From: Papaver somniferum | Lineage: Eukaryota; Streptophyta; Magnoliopsida; Ranunculales; Papaveraceae | Assembly: GCF_003573695.1 (NCBI RefSeq) | Contig: NC_039368.1 | Span: 85,512,374-85,576,373, forward strand | Length of the DNA: 64,000 nucleotides | Reading direction: 5' to 3' | Shown here: positions 22,048-32,460 of the stretch, piece by piece | Layout of the letters: each line of letters begins with the position of its first letter | How positions within the stretch are numbered: the stretch's first letter is position 1 | Notes under the pieces: model-generated | Database searches by the model: none | What the model saw: the letters and a program-made list of their open reading frames with translations, nothing else | Told to the model about the DNA's origin: nothing | Made by a program: the position numbers and the translations under genes

Positions 22048-24427
22048 TGATAGACACATTTTTGTGTCTGATATAGGACTGCACAAGGTACGGGACGGTA
22101 CGGTTCTTTTCCTAGCTCGAAAGCTACATGTACCTCCCTATGGTCGGTACCTGTAACTGTGTACTTGTACATGTATCTGTGAAGAACAGGACGGGACGAC
22201 ACATGTACTTGTTTAACTCGGGACGGGACGGGATCGATTCTTTACTTGTAGCGTATGTTGCTCAAATTGTTTCATTGGGTCGTTATCATCATGATCGAAA
22301 GAAACTTAAATATATATGAATAGACACAAATGGAGATCTTTTCATCGAGTTCTTAAACGTATAGGTCATGACATAAAGCTTTATTTTAATATTGCAATTA
22401 ATATCAGTAACAACGATTTTGAATGCAATTAATATCAGTAGCAACTAATATTAATTTTTGAACGAAATTCCAACCAGATAAAGCTTTATTCGAATGCAAT
22501 TAATATCAGTAGCAATTAATATCATCAAGTTCTTAAACGTATAGGTCGGGAACTTGAAGGTCCTGTTTTAATATCAGTAGCAATGATCTTGTTGAAATGA
22601 TGGTTCTTGACGGAACTTTGGCAATTGAATTATTTAGAGAAGTTGCAGATGGATTTCATCATCTTGGGTATGCTAGAAATGATCTTTTTTTTTTTGCTAA
22701 GCCCAGTTTTATACTAGATCCTTGGTATTACGGGACGGGATGGGAATAGCCTAGGAACGTTACTTGTACTTATTCTAGGTTCGATTCCGGTTTTTGGTAC
22801 TTGTACATGTCCCATCTAACCTCGGTTCCGCTACGGTTCCTTCGGTTTCGGTGTGTTTCCCCTGGATGGGACGGGACGGTTCCTGTGCATCCCTAGTCTG
22901 ATATGATCTCAATTCTATGTATTTATAATGCTCGATTTTGCACTTATTTGGTTTTTTATGTCTTTATAAGTGTATTTGGAGAAAGTTGATCGAAAAGTGG
23001 TTTTTGTACCTCTGGAGGAATTACTAATGGCATCTCAAGAAAATGCGTCAAAGGCACCCCCAGAGTAATGTTACTGGCACCCGAGGAATTGATAAGGGCA
23101 CCCCAGAATTACTATAGGTCAGCTGAGAAGGGCACCCATCCCTTATCTTTTGAAAATCGACTTTGGCGGGAAAAGAAACTTCTCAAGTGCGTGAGCTTGG
23201 TTTGGATTGTTGCAGAGTTTTTGGAGTGATTAACACGGGGATTTGTTTGCTACCTATTATCTAGGAAGGGTGACGTGTTTGAGAGTTAAAAGAGGTATCA
23301 AATCTTCTTATTTTAGATACTTATCTAAAATGGGGAAGTTACGAAAGTAGAGTAAGAATTTCGGCTATAGTTGAGAAATACGTGAAGGAAAGGAAAGAAT
23401 GTATATTCTGCGAGATTTGTTTACAAACTTTGACAAAATCTGGAAAAAAAGAAAGGCTTATGAGAAACAATTCCCGTGACCTGCGGGACAAGGAAACCGA
23501 GATATATTAAGAGATTTCCTGGAGATTTAATCTCTTGGTGATATATAAAAATAGTTGGGTGAAGTTATAGAGGTACATAGAGTATTATGAGAGTTTTGGG
23601 GAAGCTCTGGTACGAATAAATCACGCTGCAGAGAAAATTGCAGCAACATGAGGAAGAATATGAAGCTGAAGAACATGAGACCCAGCTGGAAAGTTGCAGA
23701 AAGCGTTACCTATTCTTTCAAATTAATTACTTTTGTAACAATTTCAGTCACAATTATTTTGAGTTCGCAACATTTCTGTTAGCGTTTCTCTGTAACAATA
23801 GGTTCTGTAACAGTTATCATAGCTACAAACACGCTGCTTGATACCTTTTCTTCTTTGTGAACATCTTTTGAACAATGAAATCAACTTTTGAGCATCTTTC
23901 CAACATGAGGATCTAAACCCCTTTGCTGAGATGATGGGCGAAGCTATTTTTCCAATATTTGTGTGGTAATCTTTATTTAATTAATTATTGTAATTCTTTT
24001 TATGATTATTTTCCTTGATGAAAAAAATGATTTATTGATTTTTGTTAAACGATTGTGATTTCTTATGATAGAACATGCTTGCCTAGGTTTTTGATGTTCT
24101 ATGCTTTCGAAATACACTTGTTATTTTAAAGATTTACTTTTGCAATATTAGAATCATGAGTTGCATGATTATTATTAATTAAATCGCATGAAATTGCCAA
24201 TTAGCAGTGAGTTGGATGCATGAGTATTATAATCCTACATGGATTATTAGCACAAAAAAAATCACATAAAATTGGAAAATAGTGGAATCCTAAGTCTCAG
24301 TATTATTAAAATCTTGATAACAACTTCAATTGAGGTTTCTTTACTTAGTTTTATTTAAGTTTGAAATCGAAAATCTCTACAAGTTCGAGAAACGAATCTT
24401 ATTTACCACCACTTCTACACCACATCA
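22048..24427 (+). repeat. Athila-C 5' LTR, containing a hAT MITE
   Basis: Starts TGATAGACACATTTTTGTGTC and ends CACATCA just before ATTTTTGGCGCC. Without the 822-bp MITE and its 8-bp duplication it is 1,550 bp, in line with the sister LTRs. Sequence on either side of the MITE (GTGTCTGATA | TGATCTCAATTC) joins smoothly to match 12633-12655. Confidence 0.85.
22074..22895. mobile_element. Non-autonomous hAT element (MITE-like), 8-bp target duplication
   Basis: Flanked by GTCTGATA at 22066-22073 and 22896-22903. Terminal inverted repeats read TAGGACTGCACAAGG and, from the other end, TAGGGATGCACAGG. Both ends are rich in GGGACGG and GGTTC subterminal repeats. Internally a GCAATTAATATCAGTAGCAA-like word is repeated three times (22394-22520). 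There is no transposase frame, so mobilisation would need a hAT transposase in trans. Confidence 0.85.
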
Positions 24428-24432
24428 ATTTT

Positions 24433-24450
24433 TGGCGCCTCTGCCGGGGA
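24433..24450 (+). other. Athila-C primer binding site, tRNA-Asp type
   Basis: TGGCGCCTCTGCCGGGGA lies five bases after the LTR. It matches the complement of the plant tRNA-Asp 3' end (TGGCGCCGTTGCCGGGG) at all but two or three positions, as is usual for Athila elements. Confidence 0.8.
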
Positions 24451-24944
24451 CTTGTATTTAGTTTTAGGTTTATTTTATTTTTAGGTTTTGTAAGTTTTAC
24501 TTAATTTTTTTTTGTTATATTCCACGTCCTTGGTATATTTGTTTTTGTTATGCAGAATTGACTCGAAGTTAAAAGTGGAAATTCGAACTTGTCAAAAAGG
24601 GAGAAAACCAAAGATATTATTTTTGTTAGTTTCTTTATTTCTTATTTTGCACTTGTAATTTTCTTTTATTGTTTGTTTATTTTTGTTACCATTTTATTAT
24701 TATAGGAAAAAATTTTAAAAACACTCACACAACAATTGCATTTTCGTCTGTCACCGATTTTAGGAAGACACGTGGTTTAGTACGGTGAACCCTCTGGGCG
24801 TTATCATCTGAAACACCACAAGCCTCAGCCTCGTACCTGTGAACAGTCTTTGAATGTAGGTATGTTTCGCTGTAGGTAACCCAAGCTTACCTAAATTAGT
24901 GAACCCAGCATTTGTATGTGCACATATTTTTGCTGAATTCTTGT
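24451..24944 (+). other. Athila-C leader
   Basis: Noncoding stretch between primer site and gag ATG. The block at about 24765-24880 (ACACGTGGTTTAGTACGGTG and following) recurs in reverse at about 40850-40960 in Athila-D, which ties the two elements to one family. It may contain the packaging signal. That is inference. Confidence 0.6.
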
Positions 24945-25399
24945 ATGCCAGAACGTAAGAAAGACGCTCTAGGTCGGTTTATGCGTGAGAAGCCTAGAAG
25001 TTCTATAAAAGGAAACAAGAATCTTGATTACCTTAATCTAGAGAGTCTTATTTTTGGACGCTTTTCTCACATTGAGGAAAATATCCCTAGTACTCGAAAA
25101 GTGCCAGAAATGGCAACTTTGAAAACTTTGCTAAATCCTACTATGACCACTCACCCTTCGTGTATTAAGTTAGCTGAAACGGAGGAAACCTATAAACTGA
25201 AACCTGAGACCTTACAAATGCTTCCAATCTTTTTAAGGAAAGAAAATGAAAACCCTTATTTCCATGTTAGGGATTTTTAGGAAATTTGTAGTACCTAAGA
25301 ATTAGAGGCTTAGATGATGATGCTTCGAAACTTAAGTTATTCCCCTTTTCTCTGAGAGATAAATCCAAATCTTGGATGTATAGTTTGAATTCCGAGTCA
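24945..25399 (+). pseudogene. Athila-C gag, N-terminal part
   Basis: ATG at 24945 opens MPERKKDALGRFMREKPRS, followed by NLESLIFGRFSHIEENIPST and KPETLQMLPIFLRKENENPY, which corresponds to the Athila Gag region ending HLxEFEEIC. A frame disturbance occurs at 25278 (TAG) and the typical FPFSLRDKSKSWMYSLNSES is readable at 25337-25399. Tat-1 then interrupts the gene exactly after SESID, with ATTGA duplicated. Continuation is at 35003. Confidence 0.75.
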
Positions 25400-25404
25400 A
25401 TTGA

Positions 25405-25854
25405 TGTAGTTGCAGGAAATCCTACAACACACCCATATCAAAATGTAGAATTATGATGAAGATTTTATTAATAATTTTCTATCCAAATTTACAAATGCAG
25501 CTAAAAGTAAAAGATTACAGATGAATTTTGAATTTTCTCTCTCCTCTTGGCTTGCTCATCACTCTAAAAAATCTCTCCCCCTTTTCTCCATTACTCGACC
25601 CTTTATATAGGTATTATATAGTGGATGACAGCTAAGACAACCTATATTTTCGGATCTGGCTTGCGATGTTCTCGCAGACGTGTAACAATTATTCTCGCAA
25701 AGTTCTTTAATCTCGCAAGATCTTGACACTTTACTCGTGATTTACCGGTCGCTATCTGCCACGTCATTCTTCAAATATCCCTGCGAGGTCTTCGCCAAAG
25801 CTTTATGATTATGTTCTCGCTAACTCCTAGATATTGCGAGATTCTGCCCCTACA
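25405..25854 (-). repeat. Tat-1 3' LTR (left in the window)
   Basis: 450 bp, TGTAGTTGCAGG at the left border and CCCCTACA at the right border, flanked on the left by ATTGA. The promoter core, read on the minus strand, is CTATATAAAGGGTCGA (25595-25610 on the plus strand in reverse). Confidence 0.9.
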
Positions 25855-25872
25855 TCTTGCCTCTTTTTCCTT
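25855..25872 (-). other. Tat-1 polypurine tract
   Basis: On the minus strand, GGAAAAAGAGGCAAGA directly precedes the 3' LTR start TGTAGGGGC. It should prime plus-strand synthesis. A near copy of this junction lies 247 bp away at 26096-26113. Confidence 0.7.
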
Positions 25873-26298
25873 GAATATTACTTGAAAAGTGATTTTCAAG
25901 GAAAAATTCATCTTGCTGAAATTGTTGGAAGAACGAGCGAAAGAATATTGTACTTGAAAAGTACGTACTTGCCTTTATTCTTTTGCGAAGTTCTGGAATC
26001 TTGAGAAGTATAAAATCAATATTGCACATTGCCTCTAGTCTTGCGGTATTATCATTTTTATACCGTTATTCATCACTCGCGAGATAAATTGTAATCCTAC
26101 ATCTTGTCTCTTTGTATTATCTGCGAAGGGGAGAATACTATGAAAATTGTTCTTTTCGACCGTTGCAATCATTCATTCTTATTTTAATTGTCTTGTCGAT
26201 AAAACTCCGTGAAATAAGCATAATCGTCGGCACGTATCAAAATTTCCTTATTTACCGACACGTTCTTAATTACCCGGTTACCCACGTCGTCTTTGCTC

Positions 26299-26314
26299 CT
26301 ATATAAAGGGTCGA
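26299..26314 (+). promoter_or_regulatory. TATA region of the antisense gene, shared with the LTR promoter
   Basis: CTATATAAAGGGTCGA lies 107 bp upstream of the antisense gene ATG on the plus strand. The same 16 bases, in the sense orientation of the element, form the TATA region of both Tat-1 LTRs. The Tat-2 LTR at 57514 has CTATATAAAGGACCGA. The match covers TATA box and flanking bases, so it is unlikely to be chance alone. Confidence 0.7.
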
Positions 26315-26420
26315 GTGGTAAGTATACAATCTCTTTACCCACACTTCATCTTCTTCACTGCTTAGTCTCTGCAACTTTTTCGTTTCTTTTTCTCCATTTT
26401 TCCTTCCTACTACCGCGTCA

Positions 26421-28812
26421 ATGGAGTCTTCCAGGTAAATTTTGTCTTGCTTATCTTGATCTTATTGTAGTTGATTGTGTTGTTGAGTCTGAAACCTTCT
26501 GTTTGTGTAAATCTCTGCTTAAATACATTAATTTCATCATGATTCTTGATTATCTGCAATATAGGGTTCCATATTTTTGTCCCAAAACCCTAATATTATC
26601 TTTTCATTGTTTTCAGCAAATCTTCTAATACTAAGTTTACTGTTCCGAATCCAAAAATTCCTAAGAAACCGCAACCCAAAGTCATTGCGAAGAAAAGGAA
26701 GTCTTCCGATCGCAAGGTAATAATCAACATTGTGTCTTTTTTCTTAGTATTATCATTGTTTCTATTTCTTATTTGAATTATATTTCGCAGGATGATGATG
26801 TTGATAAAGCTTCCAAGAAATATCAACATCTTAAAAACGTTGCAACTGCTGTTTCTTTTGCGAAATTTGATTTTTCTCAAGCTCCTATTACTCCTTCTCA
26901 ATCTGATCCTCTATCTCATATTCGCGAGGATGTTGCTATCAATATTCCCTCTTCTACTGATTTTCATGTAGATGAGGTTCCTTTTGCTTCTGCGAGTGAT
27001 TTTATTTATGTTGATCCTCCTCAAGCTGATTCAACCTCAATTCCTACTGTTCTTCTTCCTCAAACTTTTCTTCTTAATAAAACAATAATTACGGAGGGCA
27101 CTTCTACTTCCCAGTCCCTTACAAGGATTCCCCCTATTTTTGAAGCATCCCTTTTTACTAAGGAGATTGCGACTGGATTAGATAATGCTTTTAAAGCTTT
27201 ATCTGAAATTCTAGGGGATGCCAAGAAATCGTCTTTGGACCCTTTCAAAGCTGGTGTCTGCGAAGTACTGAGTAGGTATTTTGGTGCTGAGAGGCTCTCT
27301 GTGCAGACGTCTTTGGAGGAAGAGAATGAGACTCTAAAGAGGAATCTTCATCTTGAAAGTCAAAAGCTTCATAATTCTCTTCTTGATTGCAGTAATCTTC
27401 GCAAGAATAATGATGAATTAAAAGGTAAGACCTTTGTCCTTAATCTTTATTTGTTATTTTGTTATTTTCGTATGTATTTATTTTAAAATTCCTTTCTTCG
27501 TCACTTAAGTTTTAAACCAGAAACGAGTGATGGAGAGGTATCAATTTGAATCTATCGCTGAAGAAGCACGTGTCGAGAAAGAAGTCTGGATGGATCAATT
27601 CAATCAGCTTGATAATATTTATTCCTATTCAACCGATCAAATTAATAATCTTACTAATGAAAATTTTCAACTGAATCAGCAACTTATTTCTTTAAATAAT
27701 GAAATATCCCTTCTTTCGTACTCTTTGAATAAAGCTAACTTTAGGATCGAAACTTTGTCAGGCGAAAACCGTACTCTATCTCAAGAAAAGCGGTCTTTTT
27801 CAAATAAAATGGCAACTTCTTCGCAACAACTCAATATTTATAAGAAAATATGTGATGATCAAGAAATATCTATTCGCTCCCTTAAAGAGAAACTTACAGA
27901 AGTATCTGAATCCTCTATAGCCGAGAAGGAAAAATTAATTCAAGGTAGAATAACTTTGAGTGTGAAAGTAAATCATCTCAAATATCGATACTCCCAATTA
28001 TCCGACTCTTATTCCTCCCTTGTAAAAGAAAAAGCCTACTTGATCTCCAAAGAGAAAAGTATTCGGTCTCGCCTGAAGAATATTGTTGGAGATAATTTTG
28101 ATGTTGCGATGGATAATTTGGAGAACTATTTTTCGAATTTGACCCAATATCTTCTTTCGAAAAAGGAAGGTAGTCATAAAATTTTGGATGCCTCCAACAT
28201 TTTGGTTTTGATTTATCCTTGAATCACCCATACTAATCACTATATTTTTTCTATTTCGCAGAAGCTGATACAATATCCCGCTCCACCATCTCTTCCTTGG
28301 AGGGTAGACTTGCGAAAGTACAAAGGGACAAGGAAAAACTCTCTTCTCTCATTACTGCTTCTCGTGATCGGGCGGATAGAAGACTCGATTACCTCGCCCA
28401 TGTCAAGAATATTCAAAATAGGAATCAGCAGAGAGAATTTTTTCTCCAAGCCCACCTCAGAACTGAAGTGCTTGTGAATGGGATTCTGTTATCTAAATCT
28501 CTTCCACCCATATCGGTTACTCCTTTAGATGTGGATGAAGATGAAGTCCCTCGCTCTATGGACAGTAATTATGATTACTCCAGTGGCAATGAATCTTGCC
28601 TTAATTTGGATGAAGAGGAGATCCCTCACCAAGGTGGCGAAGATATTTCTTCCGTAGAGAAGGAGAAGGTTCTTCAACAAGGTGACGGAAGTATACCTCC
28701 TAATGATGCTGCTATTGAAGAAAATCAAGATGTCCCTAAATCTGGTGAGAAGGGGAAAAATATTGAGAAGGAACCCGAATCTCCTGCCGGCGAGATTAAT
28801 GTTTTGATTTGA
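26421..28812 (+). CDS. Tat-1 antisense gene: coiled-coil nuclear-type protein, five exons
   Basis: Opposite in direction to pol. Inferred exons are 26421-26434, 26617-26716, 26791-27424, 27528-28169 and 28262-28812, all with GT/AG borders, giving 646 codons without a stop. The N-terminus is Ser/Lys-rich with a possible nuclear signal (AKKRKSSDRK). A Pro/Ser-rich segment is followed by a conserved-looking block (EASLFTKEIATGLDNAFKAL), then long heptad-like coiled coil through exons 3-5 (EEENETLKRNLHLESQKL; NLTNENFQLNQQLISLNNEI) and an acidic tail with DEDEV and DEEEI. Antisense ORFs at this position are known in some Tat elements such as Grande; their function is unknown. Exon 4 could instead start at 27521, but then the frame breaks. 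A TATA region lies at 26299. Tat-2 has a homologue at 62489-64000. Confidence 0.7.
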
Positions 28813-30306
28813 ATGTTGTCTTCTTTTCTTAATTCTTCATTTTTATTTACTCCTTTGCGAGTAATGTAATTCATCTGACTTTTTTAGAATTTTATCCTTC
28901 TATCATTTCATAGGCCAAAGAGATAATATTTTTCCCTTATTAACTCCCTTATTATTGAATATAATATTTTTATTGAATGTGATATCTTTCTTGGTGAAAG
29001 AATACCCGATAACATATTTATCTCTGTGTTAAATTTATCGGTATTTCTTGAAGCATTTAGATTCTAATATATTTTTTCTTCATAGATGGCAATAATTATT
29101 TCCATTTGCAAACTTCCCTTCCTTTACCTTCAATCTTCCGCTCATCCATTTGCAATTTTTCGCTTCTTTACTTGTAATGTTTCATTTCTTCGTTTTAGTT
29201 ATATTATTCAAGATCAAAATCATTGGAATTTCCTTCCATATTAATTTTTTGCGTGGTCTTATTTTGCCTTCCTAAGTAAAGGTCTTATCATGCCACACTT
29301 TTCGTTTTGACAAAATCACAGGACGTTTTACATTTTCATGTAAGAACCCATTGATCTTGTCTTATCATATCTCTAGTATTATTTCCTCTGCAAGATATTT
29401 TCTCGCGACAATATGATAGGCCTAAATATTCTCGCGAATATAAAGCCCCATGACATTGTCGTCTTGCGACGAAATCGCAGGACGTCCTTACACTTTCATG
29501 CAATGACCCCTTGATCTCGTCTTATCTTTTTCTTTTCAATATCTGTTGCAACAATATGACAGGCCTAAACTTTCTTGCGAAAATAAAGTCCCATGACATT
29601 GTCGTCTTTTTTGACACTTATCAGCTCCCTAATGGAGGGTGCCGCCCTTATCATCTCCCTGGTTTCCCTTCAAGGAGACGTACCTCCATACAAGGTAGGC
29701 TCCTCCCATCCGGTCTTAACAACAACCAGTTGTTTTTGCAGTCTCTTATCCCTTTTACCTATAGGGTTTATGGTTACGAGACTGCACCCTAAGTGGATTT
29801 TTCTTCGGGCCGAGTGTAGAGTAAGCCAAGACTTGCCAAGAATGGCCGGGTACGCTCCAGACGTCCCAGGCACTCTTGACTCAACCGTGTACCTCGGCTC
29901 CTTGATCAAATTCTACACTCCTTAGAAGAGTCCCTCGGTCGCCCAACCTAAATTATATATGTTTAAGTTGAGAATCCAAAGTAACTCCCCTGGATGGGTT
30001 TTTATGGACCCCAAATCTCCATGACTCAAGTTCCAGCTGCGGTGTGACTTTTCCCAGAGCCATGTTACCAGGTACCCCCTTTTATGACGTACTTTAGGTC
30101 ATACATTTGCCTCTTGCGAGTTTAACTCGCGAACTAGGGTATACGTCATAATCGGTTTGCCCCATTCTAATATGTGTATTTCTTTCCTTTCATTAGGAAT
30201 TTTTACTCTTGCGAATTATTCGCAAATTTGAGATATTGTTTCTTATACTTGCGAAATTTTGTTTCATCATTCATTATTCCCCAATCTTTTCTTCTCTCCA
30301 CGGTTC
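28813..30306. other. Tat-1 region between integrase and antisense gene
   Basis: Noncoding on both strands. It lies downstream of both convergent genes. It contains a direct repeat of about 140-160 bp period around 29311-29600 (words ATCGCAGGACGT and CCATGACATTGTCGTC) and, at 29600-30160, a block conserved in Tat-2 (61255-61810) at about 89% over a 150-bp stretch I aligned by eye. Open frames in it exist on both strands only because it is stop-poor; they have no other support. Confidence 0.65.
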
Positions 30307-31435
30307 TCATGGGTAATCTTTTTTCAGATACAATCTATTCCATGGCCTGTCAATTCTTTGACCCACATCATTACCTTCCGGATCCATTAACCTATATGCT
30401 CCTGTTCCAACAATTTCTTTAATGATATAGGGACCATCCCATTTTCTTGCTAATTTGCCACCACTTTCTCGCTGATATATTGGTGTTTCTCGCAGCACTA
30501 AGTCTCCTGGTTGAAATTCACGTATTTTAACACGCTTGTTATACTCTATAGCTATTCTCCAATGAAAATTTTTCATATGTTGTAAAGCCTTTTCTCTTTT
30601 TTTCTTCTATTTCATCCAGGTGGGTTAAAATCATTCCAGCACTGAGATTCTTCTCCCAAGCTTCTCTTTTTGTTGTAGGAATAACTACCTCCGTTGGTAA
30701 TACTGCTTCAACTCCATATGTTAAACAAAGTGGCGACATTCCCGTAGCTTCTCGTCTTGTGGTATTGTATGCCCAGACTGCATTAGGTATTTGCTCGCAC
30801 CATGCTCTCTTATGTCCTTCTAATTTCTTCTTCAATATATCTGCGATTGTTTTGTTTGTTGCCTCTGCCTGTCCATTAGCTTGTGGATATAAGGGAGTAG
30901 ATTTTCCGCACTTCATTTTAAATGCATTGAGTAATATTTCTATGTTATGCCCTTCAAACTGTTTCCCATTGTCTGACACCAGCTGTGCAGGTATTCCATA
31001 TCTGCAGATGATATTTTCAAATATGAATTTGAAGACATCTTTATCTCGAATGTGTTGTACCACTTTCACTTCTGCTCATTTTGTGAAGTAATCCGTGGCG
31101 ACAATTAAGTATCTTCTTTGTCCCGTTCCTGGTAGAAATTTCCCTACAATATCTAAGCCCCATTTTCCAAAACGCCATACACTTGTTGAGGATGATAACA
31201 ATGCCCCTGGTGCATGTATTTTCTTCGCATGTCGCTGACAATCCTCGCAGCGTCTTGACATTTGCTTTGCATCTTCATGCATGTATGACCAGTAGTAACC
31301 ATGCATTTTTGTTTTGTGATCCAAAGATCTTCCTCCACTATGGTTTCCAACATCCCCACTGTGTAACATTTTTAATATTCTTTCTCCTTCTTCTCGCGTC
31401 AGACATCTAAGTGATGGTCCATTAAAAGATCTCCG
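30307..31435 (-). pseudogene. Tat-1 integrase, stops and a frameshift
   Basis: An HHCC finger (LHSGDVGNHSGG ... CEDCQRH) is followed by a DDE core with WGLDIVGKF (Asp), QLVSDNGKQFEG (Asp) and PQANGQAEATNKTI (Glu). The catalytic triad is complete. The C-terminal domain continues in another frame from about 30576 (FQPGDLVLRETPIY ... ARKWDGPYII) after a frameshift near 30600. A stop occurs in FTK*AEV near 31071 and another after GIL at 31434. In Tat-2 this whole domain is absent. Confidence 0.85.
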
Positions 31436-32460
31436 TTATAATATTCCGTCTCTCAATTCATAATTTGTTGCATGGCTTTTTAATTTGTGTGCTTCTAATC
31501 TGTTTCTTGGTGTATCTCCGTTTGCCAAATAAGCTATCAGCCATGTTCTCCAGTCTGAGGTGTTTTCCATTTGTTCTTGTTCTTCACCTTCTATTACCAT
31601 TGCTTCTTTCTCCTTTTGTTCTTCTTTGCTGACCGAGGGCGATAAAAGTGTTGTTATCTTTATACATCTTGCGGCAGGATCAGTCATCATACTCGAAATG
31701 AAAGCAAAAGCGTCTGCTAACCTATTGTCTCTTCTAGATATATGCCTCCATTTAATTTTTGGTATCTTCATCGATAATTCTTCAACCAACTTTTTATATC
31801 TTTTCAAAGATGGTTCATTTGTGGTATATTCCCCTGTAATATGGCGAATAACTAGCTGCGATTCACTTGTAATTCTCGCATTCTCTAACTTCATCTCTGT
31901 TGCGAATTTTAAAGCATGTACCACAGCTTCATACTCTGTTTCGTTATTAGTCGATGCAAATTCCAACCTAAACGAGAATGCTATTTTAATTCCTTCTGGC
32001 GAGATTAAAACAATACCAATTCCATTGCCCTCTCCATTTGATGATCCATCCACCAGTATTTCCCATCTGTATGGTTCTGTCAATAGATCCTTCGGGTTTC
32101 CGTATGTTTCCTCTACATCCGTCACTTCTTCTACAGCCTCATCATCCTCTAAAGGAAATTCTGCTAAAAAATCTGCGACAACTTGTGATTTTGGTGAAGA
32201 TAATATCTCATACTTGATTTCGAAACTGCTTATTTGTGCGTTGCATCTCTCGATTCTTCCAGATCTTTTTGAGTTTTTCATTACTGATTCAATTGGTACT
32301 TTTGTTAAGAACCTTATCTTATGTGCTTGGAAATATATGCAAAGCTTAGATGCTGCATAGACTAATGCCAAAATTATTTTTTCAATTTTCGAATAATTCT
32401 TCTCTGCAACATTGAATGTTTTGCTGATATAAAATATCGGTTTTTCTACTCCTTCATCTA
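31436..32460 (-). pseudogene. Tat-1 RNase H tail, linker and second (archaeal-type) RNase H
   Basis: The first part (KPIFYISKTFNVAEKNYSKI, IRFLTKVPIESVM) is the end of the ordinary retroviral-type RNase H. From 32090 a second RNase H begins: ILVDGSSNGEGNGIGIVLIS (Asp), STNNETEYEAVVHALKFA (Glu), SESQLVIRHITGEY (normally DSQL; here Asp to Glu) and RRDNRLADAFA (Asp). This second domain before integrase is the marker of the Tat lineage. The frame is open for 311 codons. Confidence 0.85.

Noticed and set aside
29511..29925. Overlapping open frames on both strands, recurring at 61507-61993
   Set aside because: They recur because the noncoding block is conserved; frames differ between copies and do not share start or stop.
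31560..32360. A 266-codon open frame on the plus strand
   Set aside because: It is the complement of the well-supported Tat-1 RNase H frame on the minus strand; no domain of its own and no promoter.
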